Source: Aegilops tauschii subsp. strangulata
Lineage: Eukaryota > Streptophyta > Magnoliopsida > Poales > Poaceae
Direction of reading: 5' to 3'
Length of the DNA: 64,000 bases
Assembly: GCF_002575655.3 (NCBI RefSeq)
Contig: NC_053037.3
Location: 147,385,207 to 147,449,206 of the forward strand
A program made the translations under genes and the position numbers. Under the pieces are notes generated by a model. The model saw nothing but the letters and a program-made list of their open reading frames with translations. It did not search any database and was not told where the DNA came from. Positions within the stretch are counted from its first letter, which is position 1, and each line of letters opens with the position of its first letter. This document shows, piece by piece, positions 46,681-58,420 of this stretch.

Positions 46681-49600
46681 TGTGACGCCCGGATAATTAG
46701 GCTGCAGTAACCCCACGTTAACGATGCCACGTCACCTCAGATTACTGTTGATAATCTCGCGTTAGTTCGAAACGATTCATATTCAAAAATTGAATTGAAG
46801 TTAAATAATTAAAGTTTTCAAAAGTCAAAACTAAATTGTTCCTAATGTGTCAAATAATCCTTAGTAAATGTTGGTGGATAAATTATCTTTTAATAAAATA
46901 TTTAAATGCACTAAAGTAATAGAAATGACAGTAAAAACAATTAATTAGACGCCTTTTATAAAGTTATAATAATAAAACTAAATTAGTAGTGTGCCAAAAT
47001 AATTGTGGCAGTGGACTGATTAGCAATACTAATTTAGGTGTTCACTGGGTATTTTATAAAACTAAAATAAAAGAAACTTTAAATGAAAACAGTAAAGGGA
47101 AAATAAATAAAAAGAAAAGAAAATACAAAACAAAACAGGAAAAAGGAAAACCCCCCTCCCCACTGGGCCAGTCGGCCCAGCTACTAGCCAGGCCGGCCCA
47201 AACCGGCCCAGGCCGCCCCCTCACTCCACCATAACCCCCACCCCGGTCAAACCCTAACCCGTGACCCGCACCCACTCCCCCCACTCCCTCTCGATCTCTC
47301 TCGCCCTTCCCCGATCTGGATCGGGGCAACCCCCCCGATCCCATCGCCCCATCGCCGCCTCGACGTCGCCGCCAACCCCCTCACGGAGCCGGCCCCTCCC
47401 GTCGCCCCACCGGCGCCCTGCCGCCCGTCCACGACCACGCTGTCACGGGACCCCGCCCGGAGCTACCTCGACCCCGCCGCACGAGGACCGCACCGCCGGA
47501 GCCCCTCACCGTCTTCCCCGAATCGCCGTCGCCCCGTCGTCCTCTTCTCCACTCCGTCGTCGCCGTCGTCCACGACCTCCTCCCCGCGCCCCACTGCCAC
47601 TCCCCTACAACAGGGATGAGACCCCATGCCCCGACTCCTCCTCTCCTCCTCTGTCGCACGTGCACCATCGCGTCGGCCACGCCGACGCCCCCTTGCCGCC
47701 CCTGGCCTTGCCCCGTCGCGGGCTGCAACAGCTGCTGCTGTGTTGCGGCGCTACCGCCACCACCACTCCGGCCTCCTAACCGCGTCCCGCTCCGGCCGGC
47801 GGCCCATGGCCCCGTGCCTCGGCGCGCCTCGTCTCCGCCCTCTCCTCCTCCCGTGGCTGCGCCACCGCGCCGCCCGCGCGCCAATGGCCGCACCGGCGAC
47901 ACCCCTCGCCTCCGCCCGCCGTGTCCCCGGCTGGCCGCGCTGGCGTGCCCCACCGTCGGTGCCCTGGCGGCCTCGTCCCGCCCTGCGGGCGAGTGCTCGC
48001 TCCGGTGCGCCCGCACCCGTTGGGCCGAACCCGCATAGGCCTCTAGGCTACTGCCAAAGGGGGCCCACTGCCCAGAACGTTTTTATAAAAAAATTAGAAA
48101 AATATAATAACAATAATAAAAATATTAATTAACTAATTAATTAAAGAATTAATTAACTTAATTAATCATAATTAGAATAACCTAATCACTAGTTAACTTA
48201 ATTAAACCCTATTTAGCCTAATCTGTCAATGACACGGGGCCCCACCCCCTGTTGACCAGTCAAACCTTGACTGGTAAACTGGGTCCCCCTGGCCCACATG
48301 TCAGCCCCTGTGTAAACTACTGTGTACACAGGGCTGGGTACATTTAGCAATTTCTCTTTTATTTTCGAATTAAAATAAATCCTGGAAATTTAGAAAATCA
48401 TTTAAACTTATAAAAATCATAGTAAATTAACCGTAACTCGGATCGAAAAACTTTGAACATAAAAGTTGCTCAGAATGACGAGACGAATCCGGATACACAG
48501 CCTGTTCGTCCGCCACACATCCCTAACATATCGAACTCGCAACTTTCCCCCTCCGGTTCATCTGTCCGAAAACGCGAAACACCGGGAATACTTTCCCGGA
48601 TGTTTTCCCCCTTCGCCGGTATCACCTACTACCGCGTTTGGGCACACCTAGCATCACGCTTTGTCATGTCATGCATCGTTATGCATCTGTTTGCATTGTA
48701 TTCATTGTTTCTTCCCCCTCTTCTCTCCGGTAGACTACGAGACCGACGCCGCTGCTGGTGCCCCGACCGACTACGCTATTGACGACCCCTCCTTGCCAGA
48801 GCAACCAGGCAAGCCCCCCCTTGGTCACCAGATATCGCCTATTCTTCTCTATACTGCTTGCATTAGAGTAGTGTAGCATGTTACCGCTTTCCGTTAATCC
48901 TATTCTGATGCATAGCCTGTCATTGTTGCTACAGTTGTTACCCTTACCTGCTATCCTACTGCTTAGTATAGGATGCTAGTGTTCCATCAGTGACCCTACA
49001 CTCTTGTCCGTCTGCCATGCTATACTACTGGGTCGTGATCACTTCGGGAGGTGATCACGGGTATATACTATATACTTTATATACATGACACATGTGGTGA
49101 CTAAAGTCGGGTCGGCTCGTTGAGTACCCGCAAGTGATTCTGATGAGGGGACTGAAAGGACAGGTGGCTCCATCCCGGTAGAGGTGGGCCTGGGTTTCTG
49201 ATGGCCCCCGACTGTTACTTTGTGGCGGAGCGACAGGGCAGGTTGAGACCACCTAGGAGAGAGGTGGGCCTGGCCCTGGTCGGCGTTCGCGGATACTTAA
49301 CACGCTTAATGAGATCTTGGTATTTGATCTGAGTCTGGCCATTTGGTCTATACGCACTAACCAACTACGCGGGAACAGTTATGGGCACTCGACGTCGTGG
49401 TATCAGCCGAAGCCTTCGTGACATCAGCGACTGAGTGGCGCGCGCCGGATTGGACTCGAACGCCTGCTAGGCTAGGTCTGCTTCCGGCCGCGTTCGCAAT
49501 GTGCAGGTGTGCAATGGGCGATGGGCCCAGACCCCTGCGCCATAGGATTTAGACCGGCGTGCTGACCTCTCTGTTGTACCTAGGTGGGGTTGCGACGTGT

Positions 49601-50488
49601 TGATCTTACGAGGCCGGGCATGACCCAGGAAAGTGTGTCCGGCCAAATGGGATCGAGCGTGTTGGGTTATGTGGTGCACCCCTGCAGGGAAGTTTATCTA
49701 TTCGAATAGCCGTGTCCCTCGGTAAAAGGACGACCCGGAGTCGTACCTTGACCTTATGACAACTAGAACTGGATACTTAATAAAACACACCCTTCCAAGT
49801 GCCAGATATAACCCGGTGATCGCTCTCTAACAGGGCGACGTGGAGGGGATCGCCGGGTAGGTTTATGCTATGCGATGTTACTTGGTGAACTTACCATCTA
49901 CTCTCTTCTACATGCTGCAAGATGGAGGCTGCCAGAAGCGTAGTCTTCGACAGGATTAGCTATCCCCCTCTTATTCTGGCATTCTGCAGTTCAGTCCACC
50001 GATATGGCCCTTTACACATATACCCATGCATATGTAGTGTAGCTCCTTGCTTGCGAGTACTTTGGATGAGTACTCACGGTTGCTTTTCTCCCTCTTTTCC
50101 CCTTTCTATACCTGGTTGTCGCAACCAGATGCTGGAGTCCAGGAGCTAGAGATCCCGAAGATGATTCTACATGGAGTTCGGCTTCGAGGAGTAGTTAGGA
50201 GGTCCCAGGCAGGAGGCCTTGCCTTTTCGATCGTTGCTACTTTTGTGCTAGCCTTCTTAAGGCAAACTTGTTTAACTTATGTCTGTACTCAGATATTGTT
50301 GCTTCCGCTGACTCGTCTATGATCGAGCACTTGTATTCGAGCCCTCGAGGCCCCTGGCTTGTATTATGATGCTTGTATGACTTATTTATGTTGTAGAGTT
50401 GTGTTGTGATATCTTCCCGTGAGTCCCTGGTCTTGATCGTACACATTTGCGTGCATGATTAGTGTATGATTGAATCGGGGGCGTCACA
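46681..50488 (+). repeat. 3' LTR of the LARD-like element
   Basis: Nearly identical to the 5' LTR. It is 36 bp longer, mostly because of ~26 bp of extra attaatta-type sequence near 48130-48160 and a 10-bp duplication (gcatcgttat) near 48672. The first ~145 bp differ at four positions by eye. Confidence 0.93.
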
Positions 50489-50493
50489 GTCAA

Positions 50494-51184
50494 TATATTC
50501 ATCAATCATGGCAATACAAAGAACACTAGAGGTAATAAAAATGACAGCCAGGCCCATTTATATCACCTTTTCGGCCCATTTATATCACCTTCTCATTTTC
50601 TCGGCCACACAACCTTAAACTGATAACAAGCGGCCCATGTGACGGGGCAAACGTCGGTTGGTCTTTTTGGTTTTAGGAACATTCTAGAATGTTCCTTCGT
50701 TTGGTTTATTTTTTTCTCTATTTTTTATCTACCGGTTTGTTTATCTTTTCTAGGACATGTAATGTTCGTGTTTTCATTTTTCTTCTCATTTCTATTTCCT
50801 TTTTTATTTTCTTTATTTCCTTTTTCAAATGCGTAAAAATTTGAATCTTTGTGAACCATTTCAAATCTTTGAACATTTTTTTCAAATTCCGGACATTATT
50901 CAAATTCATGAACCTTTTCCAAATTCACAGACTTTATTAAATGCATGAATTGTTTTCAAATCCCTGAAAAGTCAAATCCATAAACCTTTTTTTTTCAATT
51001 TGTTACTTTTTTGAAATTAACAAAAAACGAGCATTTTTACCTGGGACAAAGACTAGCAGCTACGACAAAAAAATTAGCGATCGAGTAGTGAGACGAGCGA
51101 GCGCAGGCAAAAGGCTTATTGGGCACTGCACATCCACCGCATCATGTTTGCTGCGGGAGCAATATGCACTTAAAACATTAATTA
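50494..51184. other. AT-rich spacer, no gene
   Basis: Contains a ~22-bp tandem duplication (ggcccatttatatcacctt) near 50550-50592 and long T-rich low-complexity runs. Nothing coding. Confidence 0.6.
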
Positions 51185-52088
51185 GGAGCTCTCCAGCTTT
51201 TTCCAAAAACATACAGAGTGTGGGCACTCCTAGAATCTATGATAACTAGTGTCCTTGACCACACGCCACACAAAACAATCCTGCCTTAATATGCCGACGG
51301 TGCAGCACAGAGATGGGAATTTCGATGGCGATCCCACCGTGCAATAGAGTAAGCTTACGAGCTGCTCCTTGGCTGGTTCACAGATGCTCCAGGAAACGAG
51401 AGATCAGTGATGGTACATGCAGTGTATTGCCTCTGGCTTGCGCGTGATGGATGTAAGATAGTTGAACCGCATGAAATATCGTAGTCTGCTGCTACATATG
51501 TGAAGGAGTGGGACGATATACATGCGAAGGCGGTCGAAACTAGCAACCCTAAGATTCAGAAGGCGTGGGAGGCACCGGAGGAGGGATGGATCAAAGCAAA
51601 CTCCGATGGGACAGTGTCAAAGCATAGCGAAAAAGGAGGAGGGGGCACTGTGCTTCGTGATCATGGAGGCGCTTCAGGGGTAGCAGTGTGCCACTTCTTT
51701 TATACGTCTTTAGACCTAGAGAAGGTGGAGATCCAGGCTTGCAAGAGGGCCATCCAGCTTGTTATGGAGATAAATACACATAAGCAACATCTGGAGAGTG
51801 ATAGCTCCAGTGTGGTGGCCATGCTTAACAGCCCAGTGAAGAACCTCTCAGCTGTACGGCCGCTCGTGGAGAAGATTAAAGGAATTCTAAAGAGCTTCCA
51901 ACATTATAGAGTAACGTGGGTTTGTCGTAGCGCAAATGATGCCGCTGATAGATTAGGTAAGCTTGGGATGGGTGATGAGCTTTGCAATGTTTGGCTTTCA
52001 GTTCTTGCATTCTAGAGATTGAAATTCCTGTTTACCCCTAATAAATAAAGCGGCAACATTTACTCTAAAAAAAGGAGCTCTCCAGCTT
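51185..52088 (+). mobile_element. 5'-truncated LINE with 15-bp target duplication
   Basis: ggagctctccagctt occurs at 51185-51199 and 52074-52088. Between them is the 3' end of a LINE ending in A7. Only about 870 bp were copied. It is a different family from the LINE at 33-37 kb, judged by its RNase H sequence. Confidence 0.9.
51500..52015 (+). pseudogene. LINE RNase H-domain remnant
   Basis: A 171-codon open stretch, part of a larger truncated ORF. It shows WIKANSDGTVSKHSEKGGGG, EIQACKRAIQL, LESDSSSVVAML and ANDAADRLGKLG, which carry the D-E-D residues of RNase H and the conserved C-terminal helix. Upstream coding-like sequence (LARDGCKIVEPHEIS) has a stop. RT and endonuclease are missing. 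Confidence 0.85.
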
Positions 52089-54116
52089 AAGGCAGGATCT
52101 AGGAAATGGAGAGCTCTTAAGTTAGGCCAACCGGCAGCCACGCACACGCGTGGTGGGACTGCCAAAGCTATGCCTGGTTTCACAGGTGTCAGGGTGGCCG
52201 TTGACTTTAAAAAAATGTTTGAACAATTCAAAATTTTGGAAAAGTGGTGGATTGGAAAAGTGCAAATTTTCATAAAAGTTCAAAATTTTGAAATAAGTTC
52301 ATCAATTTTGAGAAACAATATAAATTTTCAAAATGGCCATTGATTTTGAAAACACATGGATTTGAAAAAGTTCCCAGGTTTTGAAAAAAACACGAAATTA
52401 CAAATGTTTATGCCTTTGAAAAAAGTTTATAGATTCCAAAAAAAAGTTTGCGTGTTTTGAAAAAATATTTTAATTTCAAAAAATATGAATTTGAAAAATG
52501 GTTAACAAAAAAATTTGAAAAACTTTGCAGAATAAAAAATTTGCGTATTAAAAAAGTTCATGATTGAAAAGAAAACATGTGTTTTAAAAAATTATCACAA
52601 AAAATGAAAGAAGTTTGTAAATTTGGGAAAAATGCGAGATTAAAAAAATAAAAAGGAAGAAAAAGAAAACAGAAACAAAAAAAGGTAAAAGAAAAATGAG
52701 AACCCCGCAAAAAAAGGAAAAATGAGAAAAAGTGCTGGAAAAATTCGTCGGAACGTTCAAATTTTACACTAATATAAAAAAGGAAACAAAAAGATTCGCG
52801 GGGCCAACGTGGAGGGGGGAGGGGGTGCGCCAGTTGCCAAATGTGGACTTTAACTGATGTTTAAGGCACAAAATATGGTTTGGGCAGGAAATCCACGCTA
52901 TTCATGGTAGTACGTCAGGGGAGCTCCAATAGCACCCTGACGCACACATGGACCGGTAATCGGCCGGCCCACTGTGCCAACGAATCCACCCGGGTTTCCA
53001 TTTTTCCCTCTGTCCAGCGGTTTTGAAAAACAAAACCGGCACTATAACGAACCCAAGGTACTGTAGAAACTGTTCCTAAAAAAAAGGTACTGTAGAAACC
53101 ATACCATAGCAAATGCACTGCAGCGAGCCCAAAGATACGTATAACGAAATTTCGGTGTGGCACAAGATTCTGTTGCAGTGAAATTTTAGTTTTGATTCTT
53201 GCAGAATCTTTGATGCGATATTGTAAAACAACTATGTATGTCTCTTGTAATGACTACATGTGTACTATTTGTAATCCGTTTGTTTAATCAAATATATGTG
53301 GTTATTTTAAAAAAATATACTATAGCGAACCCTACCATAGCAGACCACGACACTGCAGCGAACATTATTTAAAATTTTGAGAACAATGGAAAAACATGAG
53401 GTATTTTAAAACATGAATCTTTTATGTAAAAACACAAACTGTTTTGAAATCACTGGCTGTTTTAAAAAAAACAATTTTTGAATCTCTTGGACATTTTATA
53501 AAACAGGAGCAAAAAATGAAAATCGGAATACTTTTGGAACGTGGATATTTTTTTTCGAAAACATAACTTTTTTGAATTTGTGAATAATTTTTGAAAATAA
53601 CGGATGCGGTTGGCCGGTCACTGAAGCCGGAGTGGATTTCTCGGCCGCCGCGCCTATTTAATGCCGACAGATGGACGGATGGACATCCGGCTTCAGTGCG
53701 GTAGATAGTCGTCTCGTCGCCCTGTTTGATCACGTCTCTTTAGCATTGAATAGGCATGGAGACTGGGACGCGGGACAGGCGCTCTCGATCGACGCGTCGC
53801 TTCAGTGCCGACTCCAGTGACCAGTCGCATCTGCTCTGGACCGGCATAATTGCGACGCGGAGAGCGGAGGTGCGGTCCTGCGGGAGAGGACGCGGACATG
53901 AAAAAGGTTTTTGGGTGGATGAGGGTGTCGGACGCGTCCGTGGCGACGACCCGGACGTCCGCAAAACCTCCCGTGATAGGCACCCGATTTGCGAGAAACG
54001 GACGCACGGACACGTCCGTGGATAAATACGGGTGTGCATTGGATAGCAAACTACAACCAGATACCTTGCCTTGAACGTTTGTACAAGTTGAGGGTCCATG
54101 GTGAAGGTGCTCTTAG
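52089..54116. other. Unassigned sequence with one micro-insertion
   Basis: 52200-52790 is A-rich low complexity (gaaaa/tttg words). At 53055-53099 two 16-bp copies of aaggtactgtagaaac flank TGTTCCT plus A6. A stretch near 53150-53325 ending in A7 resembles a transcript 3' end and may be another retroposed piece. 53600-54116 is CG-rich with repeated ggacgcg/acgtccg words like those of small DNA transposons. No gene is credible. Confidence 0.5.
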
Positions 54117-55338
54117 GGCATCTCGGACGACGTTCTTTATAACACACACGTTATTTGTTTTTGGACTGGTCTGGACCAGTGTGCGGACACAAATGCGGGA
54201 GTCTGTCAACCAAATGTACTTCCTAAACGTCTATTCGGGTCCGGCCAATTTCACTTCAAATGAATAACAATATATAAGTACATTAAAGTATGGTGTTCAT
54301 AGGGCCCGATCACAATAAAAATAGGCTTGCGTTTATAGTTTTTACATGCATTGGATCGCAGAAGTTTTAGTTCGACGGTCCATACAAAAAAGGCATGTTT
54401 GTCCTGCCAGACCGGTTGTGTAGGCCTCCTCGCTCACTCTGCCACTGGCTCATTCTCACCATCCGCCTCCTCCGCCGTCTTCATCTTGGCAGCCAAACGC
54501 TTTAACATCTTGACACGAACAACGCGCATGATCATTGATGCATCATCATTCAACTCATCCATTCTCATGGTCAATATTTTGGTATCCTCTAAAGCGGTCG
54601 CAAGCTCAACCCTCTTCTCTTCGAGCTTGCTCTTCTTCTCTTCGGGATTAATCTTCTTCTCAATCGCCGCCACCAAGATGTTAAACCCCTCCGTCTTATT
54701 TCCCCCTTCTCATTGGAGCTCATGAGACATGCCTCCTCCTTCATAAAGATGCCCTCTAACATCTCCGTCATCTTTGCCGCCGCCTCTTCTCGCTTCACCT
54801 TCTCCCCCTCTCACTTCTTTCCCTAGGGTGCCCCACGTCCCCGGTCGCGCCTGACCCATGCATCCCATCCTCGCTCTGCCCGCCGCCCTTCTTTTTGCCG
54901 GCCAGCCCATCCTTTGCCTTCGCTTTGAGGCGATGGGCTTGCTTGTCGCCGAGTTGATCTTTCAGACGACCACCATCTCCGGATCCTCCACCTCGGACAA
55001 CTGTTCGTATGGGTCCATGTGACGTCAGAAGCAAAAAACGGGGGAATTGAGGTGGACGGCGGCGGCAATCGGAGCGGAGAGATGAAGATAAGGAAAGAGA
55101 GAGAGAGAGAGAGAGTGTGTGTGTGTGTGTTGGGGAGGGGGGAAGGGGGGGCAGTGTGGGTCATTTCAAATGCGCGAGCTCTGCCTGATTTTGTGTAGGC
55201 AGAGGTTAGAGGTATCGGAGTCCTATTTGAACTCCTGCAAAGTCCTCCTGGTTTACGGACAAGCGTCTGTGGACAAATACCGTTCGTGTTCTGCCATGAC
55301 GTTTGCACGCGTTTTGAGTCTCTGCGTTGTAGATGCGC
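54117..55338 (-). mobile_element. Probable PIF/Harbinger remnant
   Basis: TTAGGGCATCT at 54116-54126 looks like a TTA duplication plus Harbinger terminus; a weaker inverse (AGATGCGC) lies near 55331-55338. The interior carries a decayed minus-strand gene of the NAM-like/ORF1 kind and a GA/GT microsatellite at 55097-55130. The right end is uncertain. Confidence 0.4.
54434..55018 (-). pseudogene. Decayed NAM-like/Harbinger ORF1 gene
   Basis: Starts MDPYEQLSEVEDPEMV at 55018, then a stop and frame changes, passing through MKREEAAAKMTEMLEGIFMK and ending with an intact coiled-coil stretch (LEEKRVELATALEDTKIL, MRMDELNDDASMIMR) to 54434. This C-terminal pattern is what I remember from grass NAM-associated proteins carried by Harbinger elements. 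Not functional. Confidence 0.5.
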
Positions 55339-56239
55339 TTGGTGCATTGGTCATTACAGGGGCAAACGCGCCCATGCTCACTGACAAGCTGTGGACTCTG
55401 GTGACCCGTCACATGATTCTCAATGAATACATCAACCCTACGGTATCTTGGTAGCAGATCAATTTGGATTCTGACGATGAATCCACCTGCTTAAGGCTGC
55501 CTTTTTACCCGCTGTATTTCCTAAGAAAAGAGCCCACCTGTTTAGCTAGCAAAGCAGACCAGACCAGACCAAAAAGATCGACGGGCCACCGGTGCCTGCC
55601 TGCAGTTCGTCAAGGCCGCTCTGATGAGCTAGAATCGTCTTGCACAAATCCTTTGGTGCGGCCGCCTAACTCTTGGATGGCGATGTGGTAAGTGGAGTTT
55701 ATAGCATGGTGGTTGTGCTTTGTCCCAAGTGGTCTAAAGCTCCCCAAAATTGACATAAACCATAATGACAATGCATGGTCACGAACTGACTATTGCTACT
55801 CTTAGTGGATCTTTTTTTCTATGCGTCATTTTAGGCATTCAGATCAACGAGCTGATGATTGATCCGGTTGGAACAATACGTCATCGGCAGCATTTTTTCC
55901 CCGCCAAAAAAGAAAAGACAGTGTCAGTGCAGTAGTATTTCAGTTTTTCCTTAAGATGTCACGTAAGAGCAAACTCCAACGTGCCAACCAATTTCGTCCG
56001 CGCGTGTCCATTTAGATAGCGGCGGACAACAAAAATCGGCCCAACGCGCCGACTCAAACGGACGCGCGTCACTTTATCCGCCTGACGACCCATTTCTGGC
56101 ACAAATTTGGGTCCCGTTTGCGTCGGCGCGGACACGAAATGGACATGCGCGACGCATGCCTACTCCCCATGGCCCGCCAGTTGGTGGCTCATTGGCTATT
56201 CTCTTCCATCCCATCGACAGAAAGCCCTCGCCCGTAGGT
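55339..56239. other. Unassigned spacer
   Basis: No gene. 55974-56200 (agagcaaactccaacgtgcc onward) is rich in ggacgcgc words and looks like one end of a small DNA transposon whose other end I could not find. Confidence 0.45.
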
Positions 56240-57671
56240 TGACTAGAGAGGGGGGGGGGGTTGAATAGGCAACTAACAATTTTTAGCTTTTCTTTACCAA
56301 ATTAAACTTTGCATCAAAGTAGGTTGTCTAGATATGCAACTAGGTGAGCAACCTATATGATGCAACAATAAACACACAAACAAGCAATGGATATAATATA
56401 AATAAGCTTGCACAAGTAAAGGCACAAGATAACCAAGAGTGGAGCCGGTGAAGACGAGGAAGTGTTACCGAAGTTCCTTCCTTTCGAGGGAAAGTACGTC
56501 TCCGTTGGAGCGGTGTGGAGGCACAATGCTCCCCAAGAAGCCACTAGGGCCACCGTATTCTTCTCACGCCCTCACACAATGTGAGATGCCGTGATTCCAC
56601 TATCGGTGCCCTTGAAGGCGGCGACCGGACTTTTACAAATAAGGTTGGGGCTCTCCCCACAACCGAATTGGAGGATCCCAACGAAACCACGGAGCTTCAC
56701 CACAATGGAATATGGCTCCGAGGTGACCTCAACCGTCTAGGGTGCTCAAACACCCAAGAGTAACAAGATCCACAAGGGATGAGTGGGGGGAATCAAATTT
56801 CTCTTGGTGGAAGTGTAGATCTGGGCCTTCTCAATCAATCCCTACAAAATCAACAAGTTTGATTGGGTAGGGAGAGAGATCGGGCGAAAATGAGCTTTGG
56901 AGCAACAATGGAGCTTGGGGGAAAAGAGGTAAGTCAACTTGGAGAAGAACACTCCCTTTTATAAGGGGAGTGACAATCCAACCGTTACCCCCGCTCAGCC
57001 CCGCACAGGGCGGTACTACCGCTGGGGTGGGCGGTACTGCAGCTGTGGCCAGCGGTACTACCGTCCCACCTCGCGGTACTGCCGCGCAGTAAGAAGAGAG
57101 CGAGAAGCAGAGCAGGACTTGGACCCAGAGCGGTACTACCGTGGTGGTAAGGGCGGTACTACCGCTTCTACTGCCGCAACTAGTGCCGCAAAACCCGACA
57201 CGAGAAGAGAGCCCTCGAGTCGAGGCGGTAGGAGCACGGAGCCGCATCGGTGCTACAGCTGAGGGCTCCAAGCGGTACTACCGCTGTGGAGCGGTACTGC
57301 CGCTTGTAGCACTCGGGCGGTACTACGCTGTGGTCCGCGGTACTACCGCTGGGACCAGACCTCAGGGAGGAGGCAGCAAGGGAGCCCTCAACGAAGCGGA
57401 AAGGCTCAGAGGGTGCAAAGGGAATGTGTACGTGTTGATTCCACCCAAGCCTAACCAATGCGGACCCCCTCTTGATAGTACGGTGACTCCTATGACACAA
57501 GTCCACCAAAATTGAATCGAAAGGGCTACACCGTCTTCGCTTCAAACTCTGAGGGGAGAGAATCGTCTCGTGCCAAAGGATGAATCTCTGAAATATTTAA
57601 CGCACATGATTAGTCCGCAAAAGCATTGTCATCAATCACCAAAACACTTTAGGGATAAATATGCCCTTACA
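56240..57671 (-). repeat. 3' LTR with gcggtagtaccgc repeats
   Basis: Minus strand TGTAAGGGCATATTT at 57671 to TCTAGTCA at 56240. About a dozen copies of the near-palindrome GCGGTAGTACCGC or its variants occur at 57000-57350. A TATAAAAG box (minus, 56956-56963) lies between CACTCCC and GGGAGTG arms. A run of 10-11 G lies near 56250. Confidence 0.75.
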
Positions 57672-57685
57672 ATCTCCCCCTTTTT
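57672..57685 (-). other. Polypurine tract
   Basis: AAAAAGGGGGAGAT on the minus strand immediately before the LTR, which orients the element. Confidence 0.8.
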
Positions 57686-58420
57686 GATGGATTGATGACA
57701 ATACGGGATTTGCACAAATGGGAAAAATATAGGACATAAGCAAACCCCACATCTCTAAAATATAGACGGGCTCCCCCTAGATGTGTGCTATCTAGATAGG
57801 TGCTTTGGACTGCACGGCACACATACTAGGATCAACACTCCCCCTATATTTCATAGACAATGCATATCTTGCAACAATAAGGCTAACACTAAGCAAGATA
57901 TTAAATATGAGCATAATATAAATAACACAAGATAACATAAGCTTAATAAGATGCGATAGAGTGCATATGTCTTACACCATATGAAAGAAAAGTCTCACGA
58001 GCACAAACCAAACAAGGTTCAACACGAGAAAAGAGTTTGCGAGAAAGACAGGCAAGGCAAACACGCCACACAAACACAAGAAACGCCACACAAACACACG
58101 CTCGCAACTCGACAACAACAAATCCCTAAGCTCTCTCCCCCTTTGGCATCGAGACACCAAAAAGGCAAAGAGCGCTGCTAAGACTCCAGGTGATAGCAAA
58201 CTGAGGGGCTCTATCATCACATCCACGCGGGATCGTCTGCACTGCCATCGTCAGTCGGAAACTTCTCGGTGTCTGAATCGGTCCACGGACAGTGCTGCTG
58301 AATCCACTCCTCCTGCTCAGTGATCTGGCCCTCAGAACCGCTGGCAACGATCGCACCCAACTGACGCATGAGCTCCTTGTGACGACCCCTGCCCTGCTTC
58401 TCAGCCACATGAGTCATGTA
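57686..58420 (-). other. Non-coding stretch between ORF and PPT
   Basis: No credible ORF. Short AG/GGGGAG-rich words (ggtgtctcgatgccaaaggg on minus) occur near 58140. Confidence 0.6.

Larger units (their letters stand above)
38739..50488 (+). mobile_element. Complete non-autonomous LTR element, LARD-like
   Basis: Two LTRs (3772 and 3808 bp) flank a 4170-bp interior, and the element is bordered by perfect 5-bp duplications GTCAA (38734-38738, 50489-50493). Both LTRs start TGTGACGCCC and end GGGCGTCACA, a perfect 10-bp inverse. PBS and polypurine tract are intact. No gag or pol is readable inside. LTRs are about 65% of the length, as in large retrotransposon derivatives (LARDs) of Triticeae. 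The small LTR divergence implies a fairly recent insertion driven by proteins supplied in trans. Confidence 0.92.

Noticed and set aside
53150..53325. Retroposed transcript end with target duplication
   Set aside because: An A7 end is present, but the flanking repeats (tacgtataacgaa and tatactatagcgaa) match too poorly.
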